Under the pieces are notes generated by a model. It was not told the DNA's origin. It made no database searches and saw only the letters and a program-made list of their open reading frames with translations. Below are positions 50,388 through 63,940 of a stretch of 64,000 nt of DNA, piece by piece. Numbering within the stretch: position 1 is the stretch's first letter; each line of letters starts with the position of its first letter. The stretch is from Hippophae tibetana (Eukaryota > Streptophyta > Magnoliopsida > Rosales > Elaeagnaceae). Both the position numbers and the translations under genes were made by a program. Where the stretch lies: positions 38,097,843 to 38,161,842 of the forward strand of contig CM072810.1 of the NCBI GenBank assembly GCA_037013495.1, written 5' to 3'.

Positions 50388-53300
50388 ATGCAGCTGAACA
50401 TAAAGTTTGAACTTTATATCATGCAAGAGGATGAAACTTTGAACAAATTCTATGCAGGTTTTTCAATCAATTTCAACTACCCGTACAATTTGGATGGACC
50501 TATTTGGAAAAAAAAGTAGACTGAGAAAATTGTTTTTAGCCTACATTATCATTTTGAAGAAAAAGATACCTTGCTTAAATCCATATAGAAGGCCTGTGAA
50601 CTTACTGTGAAATGAATCAGTTGGGAAATTATTCGAACTGCATTATTTGTTGCCAAGATGATTGAAATCCACTTTCGTGGACGGAAAGAGCTTGACTTTA
50701 TAGACATCAAGTATAGTGGTACGAGCGAAGCTATTTTGACACAATTGTTAGAAATGATGAATCTAATACCAATGAAGAGAAAATAGCTATACTTTCCCAT
50801 AGATTTACTAAATTTCTTAGATAGAATAAACCCATTTTTAGTGATTTTCAAAAAAGGTAATCCGAGCTCTGAAATAAGTATTTCAATGAATTTATAGTTG
50901 TATTTCTTCCAAGCAACTTCAAACATTTTGGAGACCACTCATATAGGCATTTGAGCAAAAAAAAATAAATCTAGAACTATGCAGCTGAACATAAATTTTG
51001 AACTCTATATCATGCAAGAGGAAGAAACTTTGAACAAATTCTATGCAGGTTTTTCAATAAATTTCAGCTACCCGTACAATTTGGATGGACCTATTTCGAA
51101 AAAAAAGTATATTGAGAAAATTGTTGTTAGTCTACATTATCATTTTCAAGAAAAAGATACCTTGCTTAAATCCATATAGAAGGCCTGTGAACTTACTGTT
51201 AAATGAATTAGTTGGGAAATTATTAGAACTGCATTATTTGTTGCCAAGATGATTGCAATCCACTTTCGTGGACGGAAAGAGCTTGACTTTATAGACATCA
51301 AGTATAGTGGTACCAGCGAAGCTATTTTTCACAATTGTTAGAAATGATGAATCTAATACCAATGAAGAGAAAATATCTATACTTTCCCATAGATTTACTA
51401 AATTTCTTAGAAAGAATAAACCCATTTTTAGGGATTTAAAAAAAAGGTAATCCGAGCTCTAAAATGATTATTTCAATGAATTTATAGTTGTATTTCTTCC
51501 AAGCAACTTCAAACATTTTGCAGAACACTCATAGAGGCATTTGAGCAAAAAACTAAATCTAGAACTATGCAGCTGAACATAAATTTTGAACTCTATATCA
51601 TGCAAGAGGATGAAACTTTGAACAAATTCTATGCAGGTTTTTCAATCAATTTCAACTACCCGTACAATTTGGATGGACCTATTTAGAAAAAAAAGTAGAT
51701 TGAGAAAATTGTTTTTAGCCTACATTATCATTTTCAAGAAAAAGATACCTTGCTTAAATCCATATAGAAGGCCTGTGAACTTACTGTTAAATGAATAAGT
51801 TGGGAAATTATTCGAACTGCATTATTTGTTGCCAAGATGATTGCAATCCACTTTCGTGGACGGAAAGAGCTTGACTTTATAGACATCAAGTATAGTGGTA
51901 CGAGCGAAGCTATTTTTACACAATTGTTAGAAATGATGAATCTAATACCAATGAAGAGAAAATATCTATACTTTCCCATAGATTTACTAAATTTCTTAGA
52001 AAGAATAAACCCGTTTTTAGGGATTTAAAAAAAAGGTAATCCGAGCTCTAAAATGATTATTTCAATGAATTTATAGTTGTATTTCTTCCAAGCAACTTCA
52101 AACATTTTGCAGAACACTCATATAGGCATTTGAGCAAAACACTAAATCTAGAACTATGCAGCTGAACATAAAGTTTGAACTCTATATCATGCAAGAGGAT
52201 GAAACTTTGAACAAATTCTATGCAGGTTTTTCAATCAATTTCAACTACCCGTACAATTTGGATGGACCTATTTGGAAAAAAAAGTAGACTGAGAAAATTG
52301 TTTTTAGCCTACATTATCATTTTGAAGAAAAAGATACCTTGCTTAAATCCATATAGAAGGCCTGTGAACTTACTGTTAAATGAATCAGTTGGGAAATTAT
52401 TCGAACTGCATTATTTGTTGCCAAGATGATTGAAATCCACTTTCGTGGACGGAAAGAGCTTGACTTTATAGACATCAAGTATAAAGGTACGAGCGAAGCT
52501 ATTTTGACACAATTGTTAGAAATGATGAATCTAATACCAATGAAGAGAAAATAGCTATACTTTCCCATAGATTTACTAAATTTCTTAGATAGAATAAACC
52601 CATTTTTAGTGATTTTCAAAAAAGGTAATCCGAGCTCTGAAATAAGTATTTCAATGAATTTATAGTTGTATTTCTTCCAAGCAACTTCAAACATTTTGGA
52701 GACCACTCATATAGGCATTTGAGCAAAAAAAATAAATCTAGAACTATGCAGCTGAACATAAATTTTGAACTCTATATCATGCAAGAGGAAGAAACTTTGA
52801 ACAAATTCTATGCAGGTTTTTCAATAAATTTCAGCTACCCGTACAATTTGGATGGACCTATTTGGAAAAAAAAGTATATTGAGAAAATTGTTGTTAGTCT
52901 ACATTATCATTTTCAAGAAAAAGATACCTTGCTTAAATCCATATAGAAGGCCTGTGAACTTACTGTTAAATGAATTAGTTGGGAAATTATTAGAACTGCA
53001 TTATTTGTTGCCAAGATGATTGCAATCCACTTTCGTGGACGGAAAGAGCTTGACTTTATAGACATCAAGTATAGTGGTACCAGCGAAGCTATTTTTCACA
53101 ATTGTTAGAAATGATGAATCTAATACCAATGAAGAGAAAATATCTATACTTTCCCATAGATTTACTAAATTTCTTAGAAAGAATAAACCCATTTTTAGGG
53201 ATTTAAAAAAAAGGTAATCCGAGCTCTAAAATGATTATTTCAATGAATTTATAGTTGTATTTCTTCCAAGCAACTTCAAACATTTTGCAGAACACTCATA

Positions 53301-53922
53301 GAGGCATTTGAGCAAAAAACTAAATCTAGAACTATGCAGCTGAACATAAATTTTGAACTCTATATCATGCAAGAGGATGAAACTTTGAACAAATTCTATG
53401 CAGGTTTTTCAATCAATTTCAACTACCCGTACAATTTGGATGGACCTATTTAGAAAAAAAAGTAGATTGAGAAAATTGTTTTTAGCCTACATTATCATTT
53501 TCAAGAAAAAGATACCTTGCTTAAATCCATATAGAAGGCCTGTGAACTTATTGTTAAATGAATAAGTTGGGAAATTATTCGAACTGCATTATTTGTTGCC
53601 AAGATGATTGCAACCCACTTTCGTGGACGGAAAGAGCTTGACTTTATAGACATCAAGTATTGTGGTACGAGCGAAGCTATTTTTACACAATTGTTAGAAA
53701 TGATGAATCTAATACCAATGAAGAGAAAATATCTATACTTTCCCATAGATTTACTAAATTTCTTAGAAAGAATAAACCCGTTTTTAGGGATTTAAAAAAA
53801 AGGTAATCCGAGCTCTAAAATGATTATTTCAATGAATTTATAGTTGTATTTCTTCCAAGCAACTTCAAACATTTTGCAGAACACTCATATAGGCATTTGA
53901 GCAAAACACTAAATCTAGAACT
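50388..53922. repeat. Higher-order repeat block: 3-monomer unit, 2 copies (1768/1767 bp)
   Basis: The copies start at 50388 and 52156. Shared variants include CATAAAGTTTGAAC, GATTGAAATCC, GAGCTCTGAAATAAG, GTGGTACCAGCG, TATTTTTCACAATTG and CTCATAGAGGC. Differences are small, such as one base in the GCAAAAAAAA tract near 50,957, ATTTCGAAAA against ATTTGGAAAA, and ACTGTGAAATG against ACTGTTAAATG. The KpnI site GGTACC occurs once per copy, near 51,310 and 53,077. Confidence 0.87.
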
Positions 53923-56900
53923 ATGCAGCTGAACATAAATTTTGAACTCTATATCTTGCAAGAGGATGAAACTTTGAAAAAATTCTATGCAGGTTTTTCA
54001 ATCATTATCAACTACTCGTACAATTTGGATGGACCTATTTGGAAAAAAAAGTAGAGTGAGAAAATGGTTGTTAGTCTACATTATCATTTTCAAGAAAAAG
54101 ATACCTTGCTTAAATCCATATAGAAGGCCTGTGAACTTACTGTTAAATGAATTAGTTGGGAAATTATTAGAACTGCATTATTTGTTGCCAAGATGATTGC
54201 AATCCACTTTCGTGGACGGAAAGAGCTTGACTTTATAGACATCAAGTATAGTGGTACGAGCGAAGCTATTTTGACACAATTGTTAGAAATGATGAATCTA
54301 ATACCAATGAAGAGAAAATAGCTATACTTTCTCATAGATTTACTAAATTTCTTAGAAAGAATAAACCCATTTTTAGGGATTTTCAAAAAAGGTAATCCGA
54401 GCTTTAAAATAAGTATTTCAATGAATTTATAGTTGTATTTCTTCCAAGCAACTTCAAACATTTTGGAGACCACTCATATAGGCATTTGAGCAAAAAACTA
54501 AATCTAGAACTATGCAGCTGAACATAAATTTTGAACTCTATATCATGCAAGAGGAAGAAACTTCGAACAAATTCTATGCAGGTTTTTCAATCAATTTCAA
54601 CTACCCGTACAATTTGGATGGACCTATTTGGAAAAAAAAGTAGATTGAGAAAATTGTTTTTAGCCTACATTATCATTTTCAAGAAAAAGATACCTTGCTT
54701 AAATCCATATAGAAAGCCTGTGAACTTACTGTGAAATGAATGAGTTGGGAAATTATTCGAACTGCATTATTTCTTGCCAAGATGATAGCAATCCACTTTC
54801 GTGGACGGAAAGAGCTTGACTTTATAGACATCAAGTATAGTGGTACGAGCGAATCTATTTTGACACAATTGTTAGAAATGATGAATCTAATACCAATGAA
54901 GAGAAAATAGCTATACTTTCCCATAGATTTACTAAATTTCTTAGATAGAATAAACCCATTTTTAGTGATTTTCCAAAAAGGTAATCCGAGCTCTAAAATA
55001 AGTATTTCAATGAATTTATAGTTGTATTTCTTCCAAGCAACTTCAAACATTTTGGAGACCACTCATATAGGCATTTGAGCAAAAAAAATAAATCTAGAAC
55101 TATGCAGCTGAACATAAATTTTGAACTCTATATCATGCAAGAGGAAGAAACTTTGAACAAATTCTATGCAGGTTTTTCAATAAATTTCAGCTACCCGTAC
55201 AATTTGGATGGACCTATTTGGAAAAAAAAGTATATTGAGAAAATTGTTGTTAGTCTACATTATCATTTTCAAGAAAAAGATACCTTGCTTAAATCCATAT
55301 AGAAGGCCTGTGAACTTACTGTTAAATGAATTAGTTGGGAAATTATTAGAACTGCATTATTTGTTGCCAAGATGATTGCAATCCACTTTCGTGGACGGAA
55401 AGAGCTTGACTTTATAGACATCAAGTATAGTGGTACGAGTGAAGCTATTTTTACACAATTGTTAGAAATGATGAATCTAATACCAATGAAGAGAAAATAT
55501 CTATACTTTCCCATAGATTTACTAAATTTCTTAGAAAGAATAAACCCGTTTTTAGGGATTTAAAAAAAAGCTAATCCGAGCTCTAAAATGATTATTTCAA
55601 TGAATTTATAGGTGTATTTCTTCCAAGCGACTTCAAACATTTTGCAGAACACTCATATAGGCATTTGAGCAAAAAACTAAATCTAGAACTATGCAGCTGA
55701 ACATAAATTTTGAACTCTATATCATGCAAGGGGATGAAACTTTGAACAAATTCTATGCAGGTTTTTCAATCAATTTCAACTACCCGTACAATTTGGATGG
55801 ACCTATTTAGAAAAAAAAGTAGATTGAGAAAATTGTTTTTAGCCTACATTATCATTTTCAAGAAAAAGATACCTTGCTTAAATCCATATAGAAAGCCTGT
55901 GAACTTACTGTTAAATGAATGAGTTGGGAAATTATTCGAACTGCATTATTTCTTGCCAAGATGATAGCAATCCACTTTCGTGGACGGAAAGAGCTTGACT
56001 TTATAGACATCAAGTATAGTGGTACGAGCGAAGCTATTTTGACACAATTGTTAGAAATGATGAATCTAATACCAATGAAGAGAAAATAGCTATACTTTCC
56101 CATAGATTTACTAAATTTCTTAGATAGAATAAACCCATTTTTAGTGATTTTCAAAAAAGGTAATCCGAGCTCTAAAATAAGTATTTCAATGAATTTATAG
56201 TTGTATTTCTTCCAAGCAACTTCAAACATTTTGGAGACCACTCATATAGGCATTTGAGCAAAAAAAAAAAATCTAGAACTATGCAGCTGAACATAAATTT
56301 TGAACTCTATATCATGCAAGAGGAAGAAACTTTGAACAAATTCTATGCAGGTTTTTCAATAAATTTCAGCTACCCGTACAATTTGGATGGACCTATTTGG
56401 AAAAAAAAGTATATTGAGAAAATTGTTGTTAGTCTACATTATCATTTTCAAGAAAAAGATACCTTGCTTAAATCCATATAGAAGGCCTGTGAACTTACTG
56501 TTAAATGAATTAGTTGGGAAATTATTAGAACTGCATTATTTGTTGCCAAGATGATTGCAATCCACTTTCGTGGACGGAAAGAGCTTGACTTTATAGACAT
56601 CAAGTATAGTGGTACGAGCGAAGCTATTTTTCACAATTGTTAGAAATGATGAATCTAATACCAATGAAGAGAAAATATCTATACTTTCCCATAGATTTAC
56701 TAAATTTCTTAGAAAGAATAAACCCATTTTTAGGGATTTAAAAAAAAGGTAATCCGAGCTCTAAAATGATTATTTCAATGAATTTATAGTTGTATTTCTT
56801 CCAAGCAACTTCAAACATTTTGCAGAACACTCATATAGGCATTTGAGCAAAAAACTAAATCTAGAACTATGCAGCTGAACATAAATTTTGAACTCTATAT

Positions 56901-59428
56901 CATGCAAGAGGATGAAACTTTGAACAAATTCTATGCAGGTTTTTCAATCAATTTCAACTACCCGTACAATTTGGATGGACCTATTTAGAAAACAAAGTAG
57001 ATTGAGAAAATTGTTTTTAGCCTACATTATCATTTTCAAGAAAAAGATACCTTTCTTAAATCCATATAGAAGGCCTGTGAACTTACTGTTAAATGAATAA
57101 GTTGGGAAATTATTCGAACTGCATTATTTGTTGCCAAGATGATTGCAATCCACTTTCGTGGACGGAAAGATCTTGACTTTATAGACATCAAGTATTGTGG
57201 TACGAGCGAAGCTATTTTTACACAATTGTTAGAAATGATGAATCTAATACTAATGAAGAGAAAATATCTATACTTTCCCATAGATTTACTAAATTTTTTA
57301 GAAAGAATAAACCCGTTTTTAGGGATTAAAAAAAAAGGTAATCCGAGCTCTAAAATGATTATTTCAATGAATTTATAGTTGTATTTCTTCCAAGCAACTT
57401 CAAACATTTTGCAGAACACTCATATAGGCATTTGAGCAAAACACTAAATCTAGAACTATGCAGCTGAACATAAATTTTGAACTCTATATCTTGCAAGAGG
57501 ATGAAACTTTGAAAAAATTCTATGCAGGTTTTTCAATCATTATCAACTACTCGTACAATTTGGATGGACCTATTTGGAAAAAAAAGTAGATTGAGAAAAT
57601 GGTTGTTAGTCTACATTATCATTTTCAAGAAAAAGATACCTTGCTTAAATCCATATAGAAGGCCTGTGAACTTACTGTTAAATGAATTAGTTGGGAAATT
57701 ATTAGAACTGCATTATTTGTTGCCAAGATGATTGCAATCCACTTTCGTGGACGGAAAGAGCTTGACTTTATAGACATCAAGTATAGTGGTACGAGCGAAG
57801 CTATTTTGACACAATTGTTAGAAATGATGAATCTAATACCAATGAAGAGAAAATAGCTATACTTTCTCATAGATTTACTAAATTTCTTAGAAAGAATAAA
57901 CCCATTTTTAGGGATTTTCAAAAAAGGTAATCCGAGCTTTAAAATAAGTATTTCAATGAATTTATAGTTGTATTTCTTCCAAGCAACTTCAAACATTTTG
58001 GAGACCACTCATATAGGCATTTGAGCAAAAAACTAAATCTAGAACTATGCAGCTGAACATAAATTTTGAACTCTATATCATGCAAGAGGAAGAAACTTCG
58101 AACAAATTCTATGCAGGTTTTTCAATCAATTTCAACTACCCGTACAATTTGGATGGACCTATTTGGAAAAAAAAGTAGATTGAGAAAATTGTTTTTAGCC
58201 TACATTATCATTTTCAAGAAAAAGATACCTTGCTTAAATCCATATAGAAAGCCTGTGAACTTACTGTGAAATGAATGAGTTGGGAAATTATTCGAACTGC
58301 ATTATTTCTTGCCAAGATGATAGCAATCCACTTTCGTGGACGGAAAGAGCTTGACTTTATAGACATCAAGTATAGTGGTACGAGCGAAGCTATTTTGACA
58401 CAATTGTTAGAAATGATGAATCTAATACCAATGAAGAGAAAATAGCTATACTTTTCCATAGATTTACTAAATTTCTTAGATAGAATAAACCCATTTTTAG
58501 TGATTTTCCAAAAAGGTAATCCGAGCTCTAAAATAAGTATTTCAATGAATTTATAGTTGTATTTCTTCCAAGAAACTTCAAACATTTTGGAGACCACTCA
58601 TATAGGCATTTGAGCAAAAAAAATAAATCTAGAACTATGCAGCTGAACATAAATTTTGAACTCTATATCATGCAAGAGGAAGAAACTTTGAACAAATTCT
58701 ATGCAGGTTTTTCAATAAATTTCAGCTACCCGTACAATTTGGATGGACCTATTTGGAAAAAAAAGTATATTGAGAAAATTGTTGTTAGTCTACATTATCA
58801 TTTTCAAGAAAAAGATACCTTGCTTAAATCCATATAGAAGGCCTGTGAACTTACTGTTAAATGAATTAGTTGGGAAATTATTAGAACTGCATTATTTGTT
58901 GCCAAGATGATTGCAATCCACTTTCGTGGACGGAAAGAGCTTGACTTTATAGACATCAAGTATAGTGGTACGAGTGAAGCTATTTTTACACAATTGTTAG
59001 AAATGATGAATCTAATACCAATGAAGAGAAAATATCTATACTTTCCCATAGATTTACTAAATTTCTTAGAAAGAATAAACCCGTTTTTAGGGATTTAAAA
59101 AAAAGGTAATCCGAGCTCTAAAATGATTATTTCAATGAATTTATAGGTGTATTTCTTCCAAGCGACTTCAAATATTTTGCAGAACACTCATATAGGCATT
59201 TGAGCAAAAAACTAAATCTAGAACTATGCAGCTGAACATAAATTTTGAACTCTATATCATGCAAGGGGATGAAACTTTGAACAAATTCTATGCAGGTTTT
59301 TCAATCAATTTCAACTACCCGTACAATTTGGATGGACCTATTTAGAAAAAAAAGTAGATTGAGAAAATTGTTTTTAGCCTACATTATCATTTTCAAGAAA
59401 AAGATACCTTGCTTAAATCCATATAGAA
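52700..59428. repeat. Six-monomer tandem duplication (3535 bp period)
   Basis: Sequence from about 52,700 to 55,893 matches sequence 3535 bp further right, ending at about 59,428. Shared rare variants are TATATCTTGCAAG, TTTGAAAAAATTC, AACTACTCG, AAAATGGTTGTTAG, ACTTTCTCATAG, ACTTCGAACAAATTC, ACTGTGAAATGAATGAG, TTTATAGGTGTATTTC, CAAGCGACTTC and GCAAGGGGATG. The match ends where ATAGAAAGCC becomes ATAGAAGGCC. The copies differ at scattered sites (AAGTAGAGTGAG against AAGTAGATTGAG, GCGAATCTATT against GCGAAGCTATT, CTTTCCCATAG against CTTTTCCATAG). This period overlaps the 3-monomer block to its left, so the two duplications are successive events. Confidence 0.85.
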
Positions 59429-59479
59429 GGCCTGTGAACTTACTGTTAAATGAATAAGTTGGGAAATTATTCGAACTGC

Positions 59480-62400
59480 ATTATTTGTTGCCAAGATGAT
59501 TGCAATCCACTTTCGTGGACGGAAAGAGCTTGACTTTATACACATCAAGTATAGTGGTACGAGCGAAGGTATTTTTACACAATTGTTAGAAATGATGAAT
59601 CTAACACCAATGAAGAGAAAATATCTATACTTTCCCATAGATTTACTAAATTTCTTAGAAAGAATAAACCCGTTTTTAGGGATTTAAAAAAAAGGTAATC
59701 CGACCTCTAAAATGATTATTTCAATGAATTTATAGTTGTATTTCCTCCAAGCAACTTCAAACATTTTGCAGAACACTCATATAGGCATTTGAGCAAAAAA
59801 CTAAATATAGAACTATGCAGCTGAACATAAATTTTGAACTCTATATCATGCAAGAGGATGAAACTTTGAACAAATTCTATGCAGGTTTTTCAATCAATTT
59901 CAACTACCCGTACAATTTGGATGGACCTATTTAGAAAAAAAAGTAGATTGAGAAAATTGTTTTTAGCCTACATTATCATTTTCAAGAAAAAGATACCTTG
60001 CTTAAATCCATATAAAAGGCCTGTGAACTTACTGTTAAATGAATAAGTTGGGAAATTATTCGAACTGCATTATTTGTTGCCAAGATGATTGCAATCCACT
60101 TTCGTGGACGGAAAGAGCTTGACTTTATAGACATCAAGTATAGTGGTACGAGCGAAGCTATTTTTACACAATTGTTAGAAATGATGAATCTAATACCAAT
60201 GAAGAGAAAATATCTATACTTTCCCATAGATTTACTAAATTTCTTAGAAAGAATAAACCCGTTTTTAGGGATTTAAAAAAAAGGTAATCCGAGCTCTAAA
60301 ATGATTATTTCAATGAATTTATAGTTGTATTTCTTCCAAGCAACTTCAAACATTTTGCAGAACACTCATATAGGCATTTGAGCAAAACACTAAATCTAGA
60401 ACTATGCAGCTGAACATAAAGTTTGAACTCTATATCATGCAAGAGGATGAAACTTTGAACAAATTCTATGCAGGTTTTTCAATCAATTTCAACTACCCGT
60501 ACAATTTGGATGGACCTATTTGGAAAAAAAAGTAGACTGAGAAAATTGTTTTTAGAATACGTTATCATTTTGAAGAAAAAGATACCTTGCTTAAATCCAT
60601 ATAGAAGGCCTGTGAACTTACTGTTAAATGAATCAGTTGGGAAATTATTCGAACTGCATTATTTGTTGCCAAGATGATTGCAATCCACTTTCGTGGACGG
60701 AAAGAGCTTGACTTTATAGACATCAAGTATAGTGGTACGAGCGAAGCTATTTTGACACAATTGTTAGAAATGATGAATCTAATACCAATGAAGAGAAAAT
60801 AGCTATACTTTCCCATAGATTTACTAAATTTCTTAGATAGAATAAACCCATTTTTAGTGATTTTGAAAAAAGGTAATCCGAGCTCTGAAATAAGTATTTC
60901 AATGAATTTATAGTTGTATTTCTTCCAAGCAACTTCAAACATTTTGGAGACCACTCATATAGGCATTTGAGCAAAAAAAAATAAATCTAGAACTATGCAG
61001 CTGAACATAAATATTGAACTCTATATCATGCAAGAGGAAGAAACTTTTAACAAATTCTATGCAGGTTTTTCAATAAATTTCAGCTACCCGTACAATTTGG
61101 ATGGACCTATTTGGAAAAAAAAGTATATTGAGAAAATTGTTGTTAGTCTACATTATCATTTTCAAGAAAAAGATACCTTGCTTAAATCCATATAGAAGGC
61201 CTGTGAACTTACTGTTAAATGAATTAGTTGGGAAATTATTAGAACTGCATTATTTGTTTCCAAGATGATTGCAATCCACTTTGGTGGACGGAAAGAGCTT
61301 GACTTTATAGACATCAAGTATAGTGGTACGAGCGAAGGTATTTTTACACAATTGTTAGAAATGATGAATCTAACACCAATGAAGAGAAAATATCTATACT
61401 TTCCCATAGATTTACTAAATTTCTTAGAAAGAATAAACCCGTTTTTAGGGATTTAAAAAAAAGGTAATCCGACCTCTAAAATGATTATTTCAATGAATTT
61501 ATAGTTGTATTTCTTCCAAGCAACTTCAAACATTTTGCAGAACACTCATATAGGCATTTGAGCAAAAAACTAAATATAGAACTATGCAGCTGAACATAAA
61601 TTTTGAACTCTATATCATGCAAGAGGATGAAACTTTGAACAAATTCTATGCAGGTTTTTCAATCAATTTCAACTACCCGTACAATTTGGATGGACCTATT
61701 TAGAAAAAAAAGTAGATTGAGAAAATTGTTTTTAGCCTACATTATCATTTTCAAGAAAAAGATACCTTGCTTAAATCCATATAGAAGGCCTGTGAACTTA
61801 CTGTTAAATGAATAAGTTGGGAAATTATTCGAACTGCATTATTTGTTGCCAAGATGATTGCAATCCACTTTCGTGGACGGAAAGAGCTTGACTTTATAGA
61901 CATCAAGTATAGTGGTACGAGCGAAGCTATTTTTACACAAATGTTAGAAATGATGAATCTAATACCAATGAAGAGAAAATATCTATACTTTCCCATAGAT
62001 TTACTAAATTTCTTAGAAAGAATAAACCCGTTTTTAGGGATTTAAAAAAAAGGTAATCCGAGCTCTAAAATGATTATTTCAATGAATTTATAGTTGTATT
62101 TCTTCCAAGCAACTTCAAACATTTTGCAGAACACTCATATAGGCATTTGAGCAAAACACTAAATCTAGAACTATGCAGCTGAACATAAAGTTTGAACTCT
62201 ATATCATGCAAGAGGATGAAACTTTGAACAAATTCTATGCAGGTTTTTCAATCAATTTCAACTACCCGTACAATTTGGATGGACCTATTTGGAAAAAAAA
62301 GTAGACTGAGAAAATTGTTTTTAGCCTACGTTATCATTTTGAAGAAAAAGATACCTTGCTTAAATCCATATAGAAGGCCTGTGAACTTACTGTTAAATGA

Positions 62401-63940
62401 ATCAGTTGGGAAATTATTCGAACTGCATTATTTGTTGCCAAGATGATTGCAATCCACTTTCGTGGACGGAAAGAGCTTGACTTTATAGACATCAAGTATA
62501 GTGGTACGAGCGAAGCTATTTTGACACAATTGTTAGAAATGATGAATCTAATACCAATGAAGAGAAAATAGCTATACTTTCCCATAGATTTACTAAATTT
62601 CTTAGATAGAATAAACCCATTTTTAGTGATTTTGAAAAAAGGTAATCCGAGCTCTGAAATAAGTATTTCAATGAATTTATAGTTGTATTTCTTCCAAGCA
62701 ACTTCAAACATTTTGGAGACCACTCATATAGGCATTTGAGCAAAAAAAATAAATCTAGAACTATGCAGCTGAACATAAATTTTGAACTCTATATCATGCA
62801 AGAGGAAGAAACTTTTAACAAATTCTATGCAGGTTTTTCAATAAATTTCAGCTACCCGTACAATTTGGATGGACCTATTTGGAAAAAAAAGTATATTGAG
62901 AAAATTGTTGTTAGTCTACATTATCATTTTCAAGAAAAAGATACCTTGCTTAAATCCATATAGAAGGCCTGTGAACTTACTGTTAAATGAATTAGTTGGG
63001 AAATTATTAGAACTGCATTATTTGTTGCCAAGATGATTGCAATCCACTTACGTGGACGGAAAGAGCTTGACTTTATAGACATCAAGTATAGTGGTACGAG
63101 CGAAGCTATTTTTCACAATTGTTAGAAATGATGAATCTAATACCAATGAAGAGAAAATATCTATACTTTCCCATAGATTTACTAAATTTCTTAGAAATAA
63201 TAAACCCATTTTTAGGGATTTAAAAAAAAGGTAATCCGAGCTCTAAAATGATTGTTTCAATGAATTTATAGTTGTATTTCTTCCAAGCAACTTCAAACAT
63301 TTTGCAGAACACTCATATAGGCATTTGAGCAAAAAACTAAATCTAGAACTATGCAGCTGAACATAAATTTTGAACTCTATATCATGCAAGAGGATGAAAC
63401 TTTGAACAAATTCTATGCAGGTTTTTCAATCAATTTCAACTACCCGTACAATTTGGATGGACCTATTTGGAAAAAAAAGTAGATTGAGAAAATTGTTTTT
63501 AGCCTACATTATCATTTTCAAGAAAAAGATACCTTGCTTAAATCCATATAGAAAGCCTGTGAACTTACTGTTAAATGAATGAGTTGGGAAATTATTCGAA
63601 CTGCATTATTTCTTGCCAAGATGATAGCAATCCACTTTCGTGGACGGAAAGAGCTTGACTTTATAGACATCAAGTATAGTGGTACGAGCGAAGCTATTTT
63701 GACACAATTGTTAGAAATGATGAATCTAATACCAATGAAGAGAAAATAGCTATACTTTCCCATAGATTTACTAAATTTCTTAGATAGAATAAACCCATTT
63801 TTAGGGATTTTCAAAAAAGGTAATCCGAGCTCTAAAATAAGTATTTCAATGAATTTATAGTTGTATTTCTTCCAAGCAACTTCAAACATTTTGGAGACCA
63901 CTCATAAAGGCATTTGAGCAAAAAAAATAAATCTAGAACT
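59480..63940. repeat. Higher-order repeat block: 3-monomer unit (1769 bp), about 2.5 copies
   Basis: Positions 59,480-61,250 match 61,250-63,020. Markers are GCGAAGGTATTTTTAC, CTAACACCAATG, GGTAATCCGACC, AAATATAGAAC, CAAAACACTAAATC, CATAAAGTTTG, TAGACTGAG, ATTTTGAAAAAAGG and AACTTTTAACAAATTC. Monomer starts 59226, 59815, 60404 and 60995 correspond to 60995, 61584, 62173 and later ones. Differences include CACTTTCGTGG against CACTTTGGTGG, TTTCCTCCAAG against TTTCTTCCAAG, and TTTTTAGAATACG against TTTTTAGCCTACG. Confidence 0.85.
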